A DNA stretch of 64,000 nt, from positions 124,001-188,000 of the forward strand of contig LATX02000184.1 in assembly GCA_001466705.2 (NCBI GenBank), written 5' to 3'. Both the position numbers and the translations under genes were made by a program. This DNA is from Moniliophthora roreri (lineage: Eukaryota > Basidiomycota > Agaricomycetes > Agaricales > Marasmiaceae). Below are positions 1-12,200 of the stretch, piece by piece (positions within the stretch are counted from its first letter, which is position 1; each line of letters starts with the position of its first letter). Under the pieces are notes generated by a model. That model made no database searches, was not told the DNA's origin, and saw only the letters and a list, made by a program, of their open reading frames with translations.

Positions 1-652
1 CGGTCCAGAGGCTTGACTTCCATCAGCGTGGCGTCAAAACCACAGTCTTCAATAGACTCTCGCATTTTGTCTGCCAAATCTTGACGATCTATTATGGCGG
101 TTGCAGAATTGGCTAGAAGATTGACCGCAATTTCAGAGACACCAGGAATTTCTTGCAAGGCACGATGTAGGGCGTTCGTGCAGGCCGAGCACGTCATGCC
201 CGACACAGAGAAAAGAACCTGGAATGAAGAGACACTATCGATGGGGGTTAGGGGAGGCTTTGATATTAAATCAGTCGATGTTTTTTCCGACTTCATCGCT
301 GCCTTTTGCTGGCACAAGGTGCACCGTTGTATGTGCCTGTCATGATGTGGGAGAGTTAATGCTTGGAGTGGACCAAACACAGATTCGTCAGGGACGACCC
401 CAAACCCTGCATCTACGAGGGTATCTCGAATGACTGCGGGGACAAGGGAGGCTTCATGATGAATTGTCACTGATTGCAGTACAACAGAAACCTCGATGGA
501 GGAAGGTGTGGGCACCAGCGAAGAAAGGACCTCCTCGATAACGCGTACACAGCTAGAAAGAGAAGGTGAGGAGCATGCACTAATTTCTCACAGGACACGT
601 ACCTTGCGCAATGTAAGTTGGAGAGAAAGAAAACGGTGACATGGTCAGCCAT
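1..652 (-). CDS. Copper-transporting P-type ATPase (Ccc2/ATP7 type), N-terminal part
   Basis: Partial gene; the rest lies beyond the left edge. The start is ATG at 652-650. A 50-nt intron (553-602) splits a CASC motif: spliced, the protein begins MADHVTVFFLSNLHCASC, a first heavy-metal-associated (HMA) domain with a slightly degenerate metal site. After a linker with CTLC, a second HMA domain carries the classic GMTCSAC copper-binding motif, and translation stays open to base 1. In this family the HMA domains take Cu(I) from the Atx1 chaperone and the ATPase pumps it into the Golgi lumen for multicopper oxidases. The catalytic core (TGE, CPC, DKTG) is not in the window, so copper specificity is inferred from the two HMA domains. 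It is divergent to the PPIP5K gene, and a copper-response-like motif lies 49 bp upstream. Confidence 0.85.
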
Positions 653-700
653 CTTCACAGAGGTAACTGGACCTTAGGGATGCATTGGAAGATTCCACAG

Positions 701-708
701 TGAGCAAA
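701..708 (-). promoter_or_regulatory. Copper-response-element-like motif (TTTGCTCA)
   Basis: On the minus strand this reads TTTGCTCA, followed upstream by a TATA-like TATATATTT. It matches the Mac1/Cuf1-type core TTTGCTC(A/G) known from fungal copper-regulated promoters and lies about 49 bp upstream of the copper ATPase start codon. Only one copy is visible, and an 8-mer can occur by chance. Confidence 0.3.
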
Positions 709-940
709 ATATATAGGCCAAAGGACATGGGAGTTTCGTAAGCCAGCGAGATATTTTTTGGAGGCGCATCTCTGTCATCATTGACATGGAGGCAATTGTG
801 CGCAAAAACGTGGCACAGTCCACTTTCTCACGCAACGGGCCGAACTGATTTCGGCGTCTGTGGGTTTCGATTCCTCAAGGTGGACGAGTGGCACTGGCAG
901 TGCTCTGACTGCCCTCATCCCTGGCCTCGAGCACACCATT

Positions 941-3900
941 ATGAGACAAAGCCGTTTTTCAGGTTTCTTCAACGCTTCACCAGATAATCGCTCCAGTTCT
1001 CGCATCACACGCTCGTCGTCCCCGACATCTTCGACCGGTTCCTTCACCGACTTGATTCACGAAAATGGCCTATCGCACCTGCCAACAACGCCAGTAGTCC
1101 TGGGCGTATGTGCCATGGATGTCAAAGCAAGATCCAGAGCTATGAGGGAAATTCTGATACGGCTGGTGGAAAGAGCCCGAGGTACAATTGAGGTGAAAGT
1201 TTTCAGTGATAAAGTCATTCTGGATGAGGGTACGTTCCGGAGCCGCCTTTTCCCCTACGTTTCAGGGTCCCTTATTCTATTATTCGTAGCTGTTGAAAAC
1301 TGGCCTCGTTGCGATATTCTTATTTCATTCTTCTCCACCGATTTCCCCCTGGATAAAGCCATTGAATACGTTAAGCTTCGCCAACCCTTTTGCATTAACG
1401 ACCTTCCCCCCCAAGCATTGTTATGGGATAGACGCCTGGTCGCAGCTGTATTGGATCATCTAAAAGTTCCGACCCCTCGACGGTTGGTGGCCTCCAGGGA
1501 TGGTGGTCCTAAAATCGATGACGAATTGAAAAAGTTGATGAAGGAGAGATTGGACATCGACCTTGGTGGATACCAAGTGACCCCTGAAGTATCGCTTCGT
1601 GGAGATGGGAATGCAATTGTCATTGACGGACAAGTGTTGGAGAAACCATTTGTTGAAAAACCCGTCAGCGGGGAAGATCACAACGTCTACATTTACTTCC
1701 GAGGAGGTGGTGGTCGTAGACTTTTCCGCAAGGTATACTCGATTACTTTTCCAGATCACGTTCCACACTCATTTGGACTCACTAAGGTTGGCAATAAATC
1801 TAGCGAACTAGATCCGATATTGAATCATCCTCGAACCGACGGATCGTACATCTACGAAGAATTTATTGACGTAGACAACTCGGAGGACATCAAGGTCTAC
1901 ACGGTTGGAAAAGAATACACACATGCTGAAACAAGGAAATCTCCCGTTGTCGATGGAGTGGTCAGGCGTAATACTGAAGGCAAGGAAATCAGGTACGACT
2001 CATGTCTCGTGGAAGTTGCGTGTTAGACTGATTTGTGACTCAGGTTCATCACACGACTTACCGACGAGGAAAAGTCATGGGCTGCCAAAATATGTGAAGG
2101 ATTTGGGCAGAGAGTGTGTGGATACGACATGCTCAGATGCGAAAATGGGAGGAAAAGCCAGGTCATTGACGTCAATGGATGGAGTTTCGTGAAGGGTAAT
2201 GAATCCTACTACGGTACGTGTAACTCTAGTCGTCGTGGCATTTAATGTAGTTCCATTTCCTCCCTCCCTCATCAATTCACCTTCAACTCTGAGTCTGAAT
2301 GCTTTCTCACTTTTCAGATAAAGCTGCCGAAATTCTCGCCTCGCTGTGCATGCGCTTCTCTCCTGGCCGTTCTCTACCGACAACACGAGTTCCCACTCAA
2401 GAAACCTCGACATGGCTGCTTAAAGCTAATGTGACGGTGTATAGACATGCCGATCGAACACCCAAACAGAAACTAAAATTGTATGTCTCTTACCTTCCTT
2501 CCGTGATGTGCTCTGACTCGAGCGGCAGCAATTTTCCCATCGGTGAACCCTGGACCCAGCCCTTTGTCACCCTGCTCAATGGCGAGACAGAGGAGATTAT
2601 CCTTCGAGAGAAGGAGCAGTTGAATAAGATTGCCATAGCAGTTGAGGAGGCAAAGCGGCTTGGTGCCGATGGCGAAGAGTTGACCAAGTTGACACAACTG
2701 AACAATGCACTCTTCAGCAAGATCGATCTGCCAGGCACCAAGGCACAGCTAAAGCCTGTGTATTCCAAACGACAGGCCGGTCAAGCGAGATCCTTGACGA
2801 AGCTTACATTGGTGTTCAAATGGGGCGGAGAGGTAAGCACATTGTCTTGTTAATGTGACTGTTGTCTCACAGAAGCCAGTTCACACATGCGGCTCGGTAC
2901 CAATCCCGTGATCTGGGTGAAATCATGAAGAAGGACATATCCATCATGAGTGAGTAGGCCAGTCTCTCAGTGAGTCCCTGATACTGAATTACTCTCAGAT
3001 AAGGAGGTCCTGCAGAATGTCAAGGTGAGTCTGCCATAGACGCTCTATTCAGAGGATGTACTCATGGCAGCATTCAGATATTTACATCGTCTGAGAGGCG
3101 TGTAGTAGCTTCAGCTGAAATATTTGCCGCAGCCCTTTTGGACCCTCAGCACTCGGCCTACTCCGTTCCCTCATCTGGCTCTAGCCAACATTCTTCTCGC
3201 TCATCCAATGACGGTACAGGACCTGTGCCTTCGAATCCGAACAAGATGAAGCAAAATCAGAGCACTCCACTTACTCTGATTGTTCGCAAAGACCTCCTCG
3301 ACGACTCGAACGCTGCTAAGGACCTAATGGATGATGTCAAGAAGCGTCTCAAGATCCTTTTAAGGCCCGGAGAATCAGAAAAGCGGCCTGAACTAACATG
3401 GCCAAAGAGTATGAAGAAGGAACCGGTCGAGGTGGTCAAGGTTTGTTTCCGTACATTCACACTATCCCAAGACTAATACGCCCCGCGCAGGAAGTTATAG
3501 AGCTGTTGGGTAACTTTAGGGACATCATGCGTCGCAATTACGCGACCTTGGACGTGAATAAGATCCAAGAGAGATGGTGTGAAACCTATCTTGAACAGTG
3601 CATCTAAGATAAACTCAACTTGCTCCCTCTAGGTGTTGCGGTGATGAACCTTGGTTATTCCGGGAGCGTTGGGAGAAGCTATTTGAGGACTTTTGCGATG
3701 TTGAGCAGAAGAAATTTGATCCATCGAGGGTTGGTTGTCAACATACTTTGATATACATGTTTTAACCTCAGCCGTGCAGGTATCAGAGCTCTATGATACA
3801 ATTAAATACTGCGCCCTCCATCACCGCACTTTCCTATTCTCCATCTTCAGCGAGCACAATCAGGCCGATCAAGAAGGGGCTGCCCAACCGACTCAGGACC

Positions 3901-4756
3901 GCAAACTCCACGAGCTCTACGGTAGAGCGAAAGCTTTGTTTGATCTGGTCGCCCCACAAGAATACGGTATCGAGCCTGATGAAAAGTATGTCTACCAAAA
4001 CCATCACGACGATCGACCGACTAACTATCGCTCAGGGAGGAGATTGGGGTCCTTACTTCCCTGCCACTGCTTCGGAATGTAGTACAAGACCTAGAGGCAG
4101 CTCGAAATAATGGCGAAAGCTCCTTGACATGTTATTTCACGAAAGAAAGTCACATATGGACTCTTCTTGGGATTATTTTGACATCTGGTCTACCCATTGC
4201 CAATCGTCGTGAGTGATATAGTGACCCTGTAAAACCATTACTGAAAGATATGTGACAGGTATACCCGAACTGGATTATTGCGTACGTCAGTTTCCTGGTT
4301 TAAAGAACTCAAGGCTAATATTTCACGAAGTCGCATATCACATTCGAATTATACGAAAGGAATCACGGCAGGGGAAACACTGATAAAGAGTACTCGATCA
4401 AACTGTCTCTTAGCGAAGGCGCTCACTCTTCCAATGTCCTGGACTCTACACTGGACGCCCGTCATTCATTAAATGTACAACAGAGAAGGTATTATCAGCT
4501 CATGATTTCCTGATACTTGAATACTCACATCCTCACCAGAAAATTGACACAACATCTACCTTATAGCCTGGTTATAGAAAAACTATCAAGACATTTCCAT
4601 AGACTGGTGGAGGTAAGCATTATGCACTCTCCTGATCATCTTCCTGACTAAAGTTCTTGGCGACAGGACGATGAGGCAGCAGCAGAGGTACCATTTGAGA
4701 CCGTTCAGGCACTGCCGGCTGCAATCTCCATGGAAAACATTCACGAAAACTCATGA
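941..4756 (+). CDS. VIP1: Diphosphoinositol pentakisphosphate kinase (PPIP5K, Vip1/Asp1), dual domain
   Basis: It makes 1-diphosphoinositol phosphates (1-IP7, IP8) with its ATP-grasp kinase domain and removes them with its histidine-acid-phosphatase domain. Exons: 941-1229, 1290-1732, 1787-1992, 2044-2213, 2318-2480, 2529-2832, 2880-2949, 2999-3024, 3078-3440, 3491-3576, 3633-3729, 3780-3985, 4036-4208, 4259-4281, 4331-4488, 4540-4612, 4667-4756. They total 2,940 nt, or 979 aa, the usual size for the family. Kinase signatures include GVCAMD, DEAVENWP, the CINDLPPQ region, [33 protein letters not shown] and [13 protein letters not shown]. The phosphatase domain has the [10 protein letters not shown] motif and, near the C-terminus, [10 protein letters not shown]. 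Frame stays open upstream to 860, but the first in-frame ATG is 941. In fission yeast the ortholog affects microtubules and polarity; that role here is inference. Confidence 0.93.
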
Positions 4757-4870
4757 GCATGATAATTAGACGCAGTTAGACGTTAGCGGAATGAGGAAAG
4801 GTATAAAATTGAGCACTAATGTTACTAGTAGCAGTGGACGTCGGTAATCTGGTAATCATATATACAAAGT

Positions 4871-5826
4871 TTAGTTGGCAGTCTCTCCCTCCCAGGACTT
4901 TAGACCGTACTTTGCACGTTCTTCCCGAAGTACTTTGAGGTCCAAATCCGTGAACCGCATGCCGTGAGATGGCTTCGCAGTCATGGTAGGCTGGTCCATG
5001 TCGAAAAGGGATGAAGTTGACTTTGACAGTGATGCTGATTGAGAGGCCAATGCGACAAAAGAGGGGGTAGAGTCGTGGAATCTGGCAAGTGAATGGCGAG
5101 TCAGCCATTTGGTGGCGACGGGAAATGCCATTAGATACATACAACCTGTGAATAGCATGTTCAGCCTATGCATACAGAATGAAAGGGTAGAAGCCTTCAA
5201 ACTCACCGATAGGCTTCCCTGTTGAAACAATCTGCTTCTTCAAGTTTCTCCAAAACGTGTGACTTAAAAGCGGCCTTTACAAAATGGAGCACGTCAAAAA
5301 CATGGTGTTGGCCCGGTCTAGAAGTTCACCGAAAGTCAAAAATGGTGTCTCGAGAAAGGACTCTAGGATTACCGCCATGTTCGAATCTGCGGCGTGATAT
5401 TGAAGGCGCCATCTGAGGAGATCAAGGGATGAAAAACGTCGGTAATAAATGTAACGGCAGGTGGCTTTTCCGGATAGTTTGAAGGAAATGAAAGCCGGAA
5501 TTTCAGGACTGCGTCTGAGTAGTAACCTGTGAACGTATTGGTCACTATGAACAGCGTCTCGAGGCAGGAACACACAGACCTTGGTGGACAAAAAGGACAG
5601 CATCCCATACCATTATCGTCTCAACCGAAGGAACGACATAGACTCCAAGTGGACAATGTAACTTTGCAAGCAAGGATGCATACTCGAATGAGACTGCACT
5701 GCGAGCAACTGGATTGACGTCCGCGACTTGCTGGCTTGTCGATATCGGATTCGTTCCTCTTTTAGATTTAGACCTTGCTAGAGAAGAAACACTGCTGGAA
5801 GAAGGCAAACTTAGAGGACTGAACAT
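4871..5826 (-). CDS. AKTIP/FTS-like ubiquitin-conjugating enzyme variant (catalytically dead UEV)
   Basis: A 241-aa UBC-fold protein of the AKTIP (Fused toes) type. Exons on the minus strand: 5826-5580, 5526-5373, 5317-5207, probably a 3-nt exon 5145-5143, and 5081-4871. The fold starts at FEYASLLAKLHCPLGVY and continues through VWDAVLFVHQG, YYSDAVLKFRLSFPSNYPEK, TDVFHPLIS and FDVLHFVKAAFKSHVLEKL. At the site where an active E2 has its catalytic cysteine (HPN..G.xC) the sequence reads HPLISSDGAFNI, so the cysteine is replaced by Phe; I infer no E2 activity. Animal AKTIP works with Hook proteins in dynein-linked vesicle transport (FHF complex), and the early-endosome FHF complex is known in fungi, so the same role is likely. 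The N-terminal 45 residues are Ser-rich and low complexity. Confidence 0.85.
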
Positions 5827-6139
5827 TGGGGATGAGGTCGAGTATATAGGGCGCCAAGCCCAGTGATGTGGATATTACAATGTCGACAAACGGATCCGAG
5901 TTTCTTTCAAACCTTTAGTCCACCGTCATGTTCTGCATCACATTTAGTCCCTATCGAACAGCATCAGCCGTCCACTACTCAATTGAAGTCGTGAGAGGGA
6001 ACCCAAAGTAATTGGAACAATGGAGTCAGCACTATCAGCATCTCCATCGGCACATGAGCATGGTTTCGGTTATAGAAGAAGGCCGTTAGGCAAACACACA
6101 TCCTAGCCCCCATTTTTCCCATCATCGCCAACAAGCACT
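5827..6139. promoter_or_regulatory. Divergent promoter region between the UEV and acyl-CoA synthetase genes
   Basis: This 313-bp spacer separates two divergent start codons and should hold both promoters. I see no open frame, repeat or known binding site in it that I can defend. Confidence 0.4.
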
Positions 6140-8993
6140 ATGGATTGGAAGCCGAAACGCACCTTGGAAGAATGTGAGTGCACTGAGTCTTCAGGAAGGG
6201 TCACTAATAGCCGTACTCTCTAAGGCAACAAGATCCTCGCCTCTCCAGGAAGTACACATGAATTGGAAACTCGAGTACGCGCAAATTGTGCTTCGAGTTG
6301 GTAGATACTGACCTTGTCTTGAAAGGTGATAGACGGGCGCGTTCAACGTGTCTACAAGAATCTCTGGCCCTCGTTGCGAGCTTTCTGGCTATCGTCTTGT
6401 CATGAGCATGGTATTAACACCTACGTAGTCTATGGATCTCAACGATACACGTTTTTGCAAGTCATGGAACGAGCGGAGAAGGCTGCTTATGTATTTCGAA
6501 CCGTATACGGAGTGAAGAAAGGTACGCGACAAAAACATGATGACAATTCCTACTGACCCGTTCCCCGTAGGAGATCGAATCGCCATCTGCAGCCGCAACT
6601 ATCCTGAATATCTGGTCGCTTTCTGGGCTTGTCGTGAGTCATGATTGTATAGGACTCGTAGCTAATGAATTACCTACCTAACTATCGCCTTCAGATCTGA
6701 TTGGAGCTGTATCTGTCCTGATTAACGCGTAAGTCGTTACACCGTGATCCCGTTCACCTTCCCGCCTCACTGCTTCCCGTCGTTAGCTGGCTACCGCAAG
6801 ATGGCCTATTATTCTGCATCACGTATACGCAAAGCAAAGTGCTAATCTTGGATCCCGAACGCGCCGAGGTCCTTAAGCCCGTAATTCAAGAGTTGTCCAA
6901 ACATGGAGTGCATGCAATACTAGTCTTAGAGAGTCAGACTAAGATGTGGGCTGGAATGTCTAGTTGGAACTCTGTCCTGGAGGATTGCAAAGGGGATACA
7001 GGTAGCATTCTAAGGGAAGCTATTGAGATCGTACCCGAAGATAATGCAACAATCTACTTTACTTCTGGTACAACCGGTCGTCCCAGTGAGTGAAATGTTG
7101 AAGCTAATCTCATTCTGAAACTCAGGAAAAATGTAGAGGGCGTTTTGAGTACACAACGTCAATATCTCACTAACGTTTTGAATGTAAAGCTTTCACGGTT
7201 ATTCATCCTCTCGAGTTGAACTAATATTCCTCATGTAGGCCGCCGCCGCCGGGCTTCGAGCTACTTTACGACGGGGAGAGGATATCAAATCCCCAGAACC
7301 TGGACCACAGAAAGGCATCCTAATTTCTGTGCCATTCTTCCGCAAGCATTTTTCTACTATTTCATGACAAGATTCTGATCTGTTCCTGGGCAGACGTTAC
7401 TGGAACTACTAGTCATGCAGTCAGTATTGCCCAAACATTATGTGGCTATGACGACTTATGAGCACGTATGCTTCAGATGGTAGCGACTTTTCTTGGACTT
7501 AAGATTGTTCTGATGTGGAGCTGGAAACCCCGAGAAGGTGAGTCCTTATTAGTATTTGGGTACAGAGGGCTTACTTTGTCTCAAGCGATCAGGTACGCTT
7601 ATAGTGCTCGAAACGTGTATGATTATGCACATCTTCCTTGACAGGCTGATCAAGGCTGAGAACATAGTCATGGCGGGCGGGTCAGTGTGCATACTTTCTA
7701 TCTGAGTAGTTTTCTGACTAAAATTCAATGTTAGCGTACCGTCGATGGTCGCCGATTTAATGGAAATTGGAGGATTCCCCCTCGAGACGCTCACGTTCGG
7801 AGGGGCCCCTGCCTCAAAAATGCTTCCAGCAAAGGTCAAATCGGTCATCGCTAATGCTAGCGTGTTCGTGGCAGTCTTTTATTAAGACCAGGAGTACTAA
7901 CCCACAAGTATTCAGCTCTCAGGGTTATGGGGCTACCGAAACCAATTCTGTCGCTGTCTCTGTAGGTGCGCTGGAGTCCGGTCCTCGTGGTGATGGTTCT
8001 GCTTTTTGACACTTTCACAGCTGGAGAAGATCAACTGCTTCGTCCGACGAGCTGGTGAGTACCTATTTGCGTGCCTTGAGCGCCGTCCTGAGTCTCCGTA
8101 GCGGCCTGCCGACATTAGTCAATGACCTTATGATTGTGGAACCAACTAGTCTAGTAGTTCTTTCGCCGGGACAGGTGGGTGAAGTCTGGATAAGAGGAAT
8201 AAATGTAATGCAAGGGTATTGGAGGGATCCCGGTATGATCCTGTTTTCATCATTTTCCCAAGACACGTTTAATAGAAGCTATCGAGTAGAGGCCACGGAT
8301 AAGGTTTGTGCTATTCGAAGAGCGTCCATCTGGATTCTGATGTACTCTATCCAGGCGATCACTAAAGATGGTTGGTTCCGCACAGGGGACCTGGGGTATC
8401 TTGACGAAGAAGGCTTTTTGTATATCAAGGACAGGCTGAAAGACATTATCATTCGTGGCGGTGAAAACATCGTGAGTTGAATGTCGTTGCGTAGATTAAT
8501 AGTCTAATGTCTCGACAGGATTCAGTAACAGTCGAAAATGCTCTATACGAGGAGCCGGGCGTCCAGGAGGCTGCTGCTGTTGGCGTGCCAGTGAGTAACG
8601 TTTCGACTGTTTTCTGCCATGCTGAATGCTTGCAGGATCCTCGACTGGGAGAATTAGTCGCTGCTGTCGTTTCTGTCAGACCTAACTCAGCCAACCGATT
8701 GACCGAGGACTCGTTGATCGAGCTGGCTCGAAAACGGTACGAATGCTCCCTTAGGTGTAATCTTCGGCTGAATCTCCTCCTCTAGATTGCCACGGTTTTC
8801 TGTTCCCGCAATGGTCATTATTCTTAAGGAAGAATTAGGTAGGGGTTCATGAAGTTATTCAGTTTGCAAATCCAAAACTCACAAACTTGCAGAGCACACA
8901 CCGAGTGGCAAGATAAAGAAGGGGCCCTTGAGAAAACTTGCACGCGTGGAGTGGGAAAAGAGACAAAGTCAAGTATCCAAAAGCAAATTGTAG
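6140..8993 (+). CDS. AMP-dependent acyl-CoA synthetase (ANL superfamily)
   Basis: It activates a carboxylic acid as the acyl-adenylate and transfers it to CoA. My model has 22 exons totalling 1,758 nt (585 aa). ANL motifs are in order: the A3 P-loop [19 protein letters not shown] (junction 7085/7137), [73 protein letters not shown], and a C-terminal [11 protein letters not shown] whose lysine is the expected catalytic Lys of motif A10. Unusual splicing: a GC-AG intron (7342-7393), a 7-nt exon (7586-7592) and a 14-nt exon (8290-8303). The junction after 7863 is the least certain: GT|gttcgt gives NASVSQGYG. There is no N-terminal membrane segment or obvious presequence; a PTS1-like end is possible (the protein ends SKSKL, close to SKL), which hints at peroxisomes. 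Substrate chain length cannot be read from the sequence. Confidence 0.9.
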
Positions 8994-9200
8994 AACAACG
9001 TCGTGTAGCCTACTAGCCATTGTTCAGCTCCCTCGACCCTCGTTACATAAGTCATTTGACAAATTGTCTCGTGGCCGAAACACGTGGGCTGCTCGACAAC
9101 CACGGGTATCCGGTTTTAGCAGGTGAGGTCATCAGCTGGGCGCTTTGTACTTGCACGATTCCCTTCATCTTGAACTTGATGACCTTTTACGACCTTCGCC

Positions 9201-12200
9201 ATGGAACGATCCAACTCTCGTTCGAACTCGAGTCTTCCTGCATACCAAACTCGTTTACTTGAGCGTACATCCTCCTCCGCTTCTTCATCTAGCTCCCTTT
9301 CACGCCATAATTCATTATCAGGAGGAAGTGGAATGAATATCCTTACAAGCAATCCAACTGGATCCACCACATCTCCACGCAGATGGACGCCATCCCATCG
9401 TGTATCGAACAGTGTGGATGCCATGCGAGGGAAATGGGAGGAGCGGTCTAGGGAAAGCATGGCGGACACCACCCCCAGTAGCAGTCCTACGAAGGAAGGA
9501 TTCAGGTCCAGAGATGACATCAAATCCCCTTCATTCGGACGACTTCAGATGGCTTTGGAGTCCAATTCAGCCGACTCTCAGCCATTGACCAGGACACCTA
9601 CGTATTTGAAGAGGCAGACGATGCCAACGCCAATCATTGCCTCTCCTTTGTCACCGAATACAACCGGGGTGTCAGTAGAAACTGACTCATCATCATCATT
9701 CATAGCTCCCCAACGCATTCATTTGCCCTCACCCTCATACGATCGTTTCACGGACAGAACAAGCACGAATACTGAATCCGAAACAACCACTCCCCGGAAT
9801 CGTCGGAATACGTTTGATTTTGAGTCCCTCAAACGAACGACGAGAAATACAGATACGCCGATAAGATCCTTAGATAGCAATTCCAATGCCAATGCCGCTC
9901 CCAACAGATTCAATCGCAGACCGCTGTCGATGTATGGCACATCTCGATCCTCAGTCGAGTCTTCCCCTCGACCTACATCCCCAACAGCATCCACAGCATC
10001 AAATATCACTCAGTCATCTTCCTCAGTCATGTTTCCGCCAACCTATCAAAGCTCATATATGATGGATAAAGCCAACAAGTATGGTTCTTCTTTAACGACG
10101 GGACGTCGCCTCGGACGGCATTTACCTCGGATAGCGAGTGGCGACCGTGATGAAACTTGGAATGCAGAGGAAGAGGAGACCAAAGGGAAAGTAGTTCCAC
10201 GGCCGATTCCACAACCTCAGCCATATCGAAAGGAGACTCCACGAGAGAGAAGGCTTCGGAGACAACAAGAAGACATAGTGGTCCCCGATGCAGAAGGCGA
10301 TGGTGTGGCTGGTGTTCCAGGGCGAGTTCGTTTATCCAGGGACCGCGTACCAGTAGATGCTCCATCTACAACAACTTCCTCGCGGTACACAAGAGGGTTA
10401 TGGGCGGATACACAAAGACATCATATTCAAGCCTACGAATACCTTTGTCACGTGGGAGAAGCTCAGCAATGGATAGAAGGATGTCTCGGTGAAGAACTGG
10501 AGTTTGGTGTGGTGGAGATGGATGAAGGGCTGCGCAATGGCGTCGTGCTTGCCAGACTTGTGAGGGCATTCAAAGGAGAAACTACGGTCAGGAGGATCTA
10601 CGAGGTGATTATCCTTTCGAAGTTCCTACCAATTTTATGCTAAGCTGCTTGCCAGGCGTCAAAGCTGGACTTTCGCCATTCCGATAATATCAACATTTTC
10701 TTCAATTTTGTTCGAGAAGTTGGGCTACCAGAGGTACGCTTAGCGACTCGTCGGGGTGCACGGTAGACTAATCAACCGCTCATAGTGCTTCATCTTTGAA
10801 CTTACGGACTTATACGACAAGAAAAACATCCCAAAGGTCATCTACTGCATACATGCTCTCAGGTACGTAGGTCGCTCTGTAAATTATGTTTGGTGATTCA
10901 CTAAATGATTTCAGTCATCTTCTTGCTCGACGAGGCATGGCAGAACGAATTGGAAACCTGCTGGGTCGCCTGCAGTTCTCTGACGATCAGCTACAGCGAA
11001 CGCAGAAAGGTTTGAATGATGCGGGTGTCTCAATGCCTAACTTCGGTAACGTTGGGCGTGAACTTGCGAAGGAAATCAACGAAGAGCCAGAGGAGCCAGA
11101 GGAGCCAGAGGAAACAGAGGAAGAACGTGAGTTACTTTGGTTATGCCTTCGAGCGCACCTGAAAGCTCTATTCAGGTCGGGATCGGTTACTGTGGGAGTA
11201 CAGAGACTCCATTACGGCCGTGCAAGCCCATCTTCGCGGAGCTCTTGTTCGCCAAGAACAAGCAACTCTCAGTGCACGACTTCGCCTCACCGAGCGCAAC
11301 GTACGTAAAATACAGGCACAATGTCGTGGCATTTTGGCCAGGCGGAAACAGGCCCAACAACGACAGGCGCGCGATAACCTCAAGCCCTGGGTCATTACTT
11401 TACAAGCAGTGGCTAGGGGTGCTTTAGTGCGCGGGGAGTGGCACAATCATGTCCGTCGAGTGAAGCGGTCCAAACAGTTTGCCATACAGTTGCAAGCTCA
11501 AGTTCGTGGCGTTTTGCTGAGGCGGAGGTTCAATAGACTGAAGGCTGCTTTACGAACGAGCAAGATTTCTGTCGTGAAGCTTCAGTCTATGGCACGAGCT
11601 CATTTGAGCCGACAAGCCCACCAAGAGCTCGGAAGAACATTTGCTGAGCCTATGGTGCAGATGTCTGTGAACTCCTTCCAAGCTCATTGCCGTGCAGTAC
11701 TCACTAGACGGAAGATTACCAAGCAGTCAGCTGCCCTTCACCACTTGTCGCATAATTTCATTGCACTTCAAGCTCAATGTCGGGGTGTCATTATGCGGCG
11801 TCGTATGCGAAAGCAGATGGCCAAGCTGGAAGATGTCAGTCAGACGGTCGTTCGCGTCCAAGCCACTGCGCGCACATACCTGGCCAGGAAACGTCTTCTT
11901 AATCTTATTCGTGGTCTTCGGAAAGCAACCCCGGTTATCGTTAACTTCCAGGCTTTTGCAAGGGCCAATCTGGCGCGCCAGAGGCATCAGAATATGAACA
12001 AAGCTCTGACGAATATCCACACCGTCGACTCTGTCAACAGCGTACAGACTCTCGCTCGAGCAGCTTTGGCACGTAAGCGGCATCGTGAGCTGACTCGAAA
12101 ACTCGACTTCGTTGCGCCCGATGTCGTAGGTTTGCAGGCCTCTGCTCGGGGTATGTTGGTGCGAGAAGAGTATCACGCTTGGCGCGATCACCTTCACAAC

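Noticed and set aside
860..940. Upstream extension of the PPIP5K frame to 860
   Set aside because: The codon at 860 is GTG; the first in-frame ATG is 941 and the upstream part has no family similarity.
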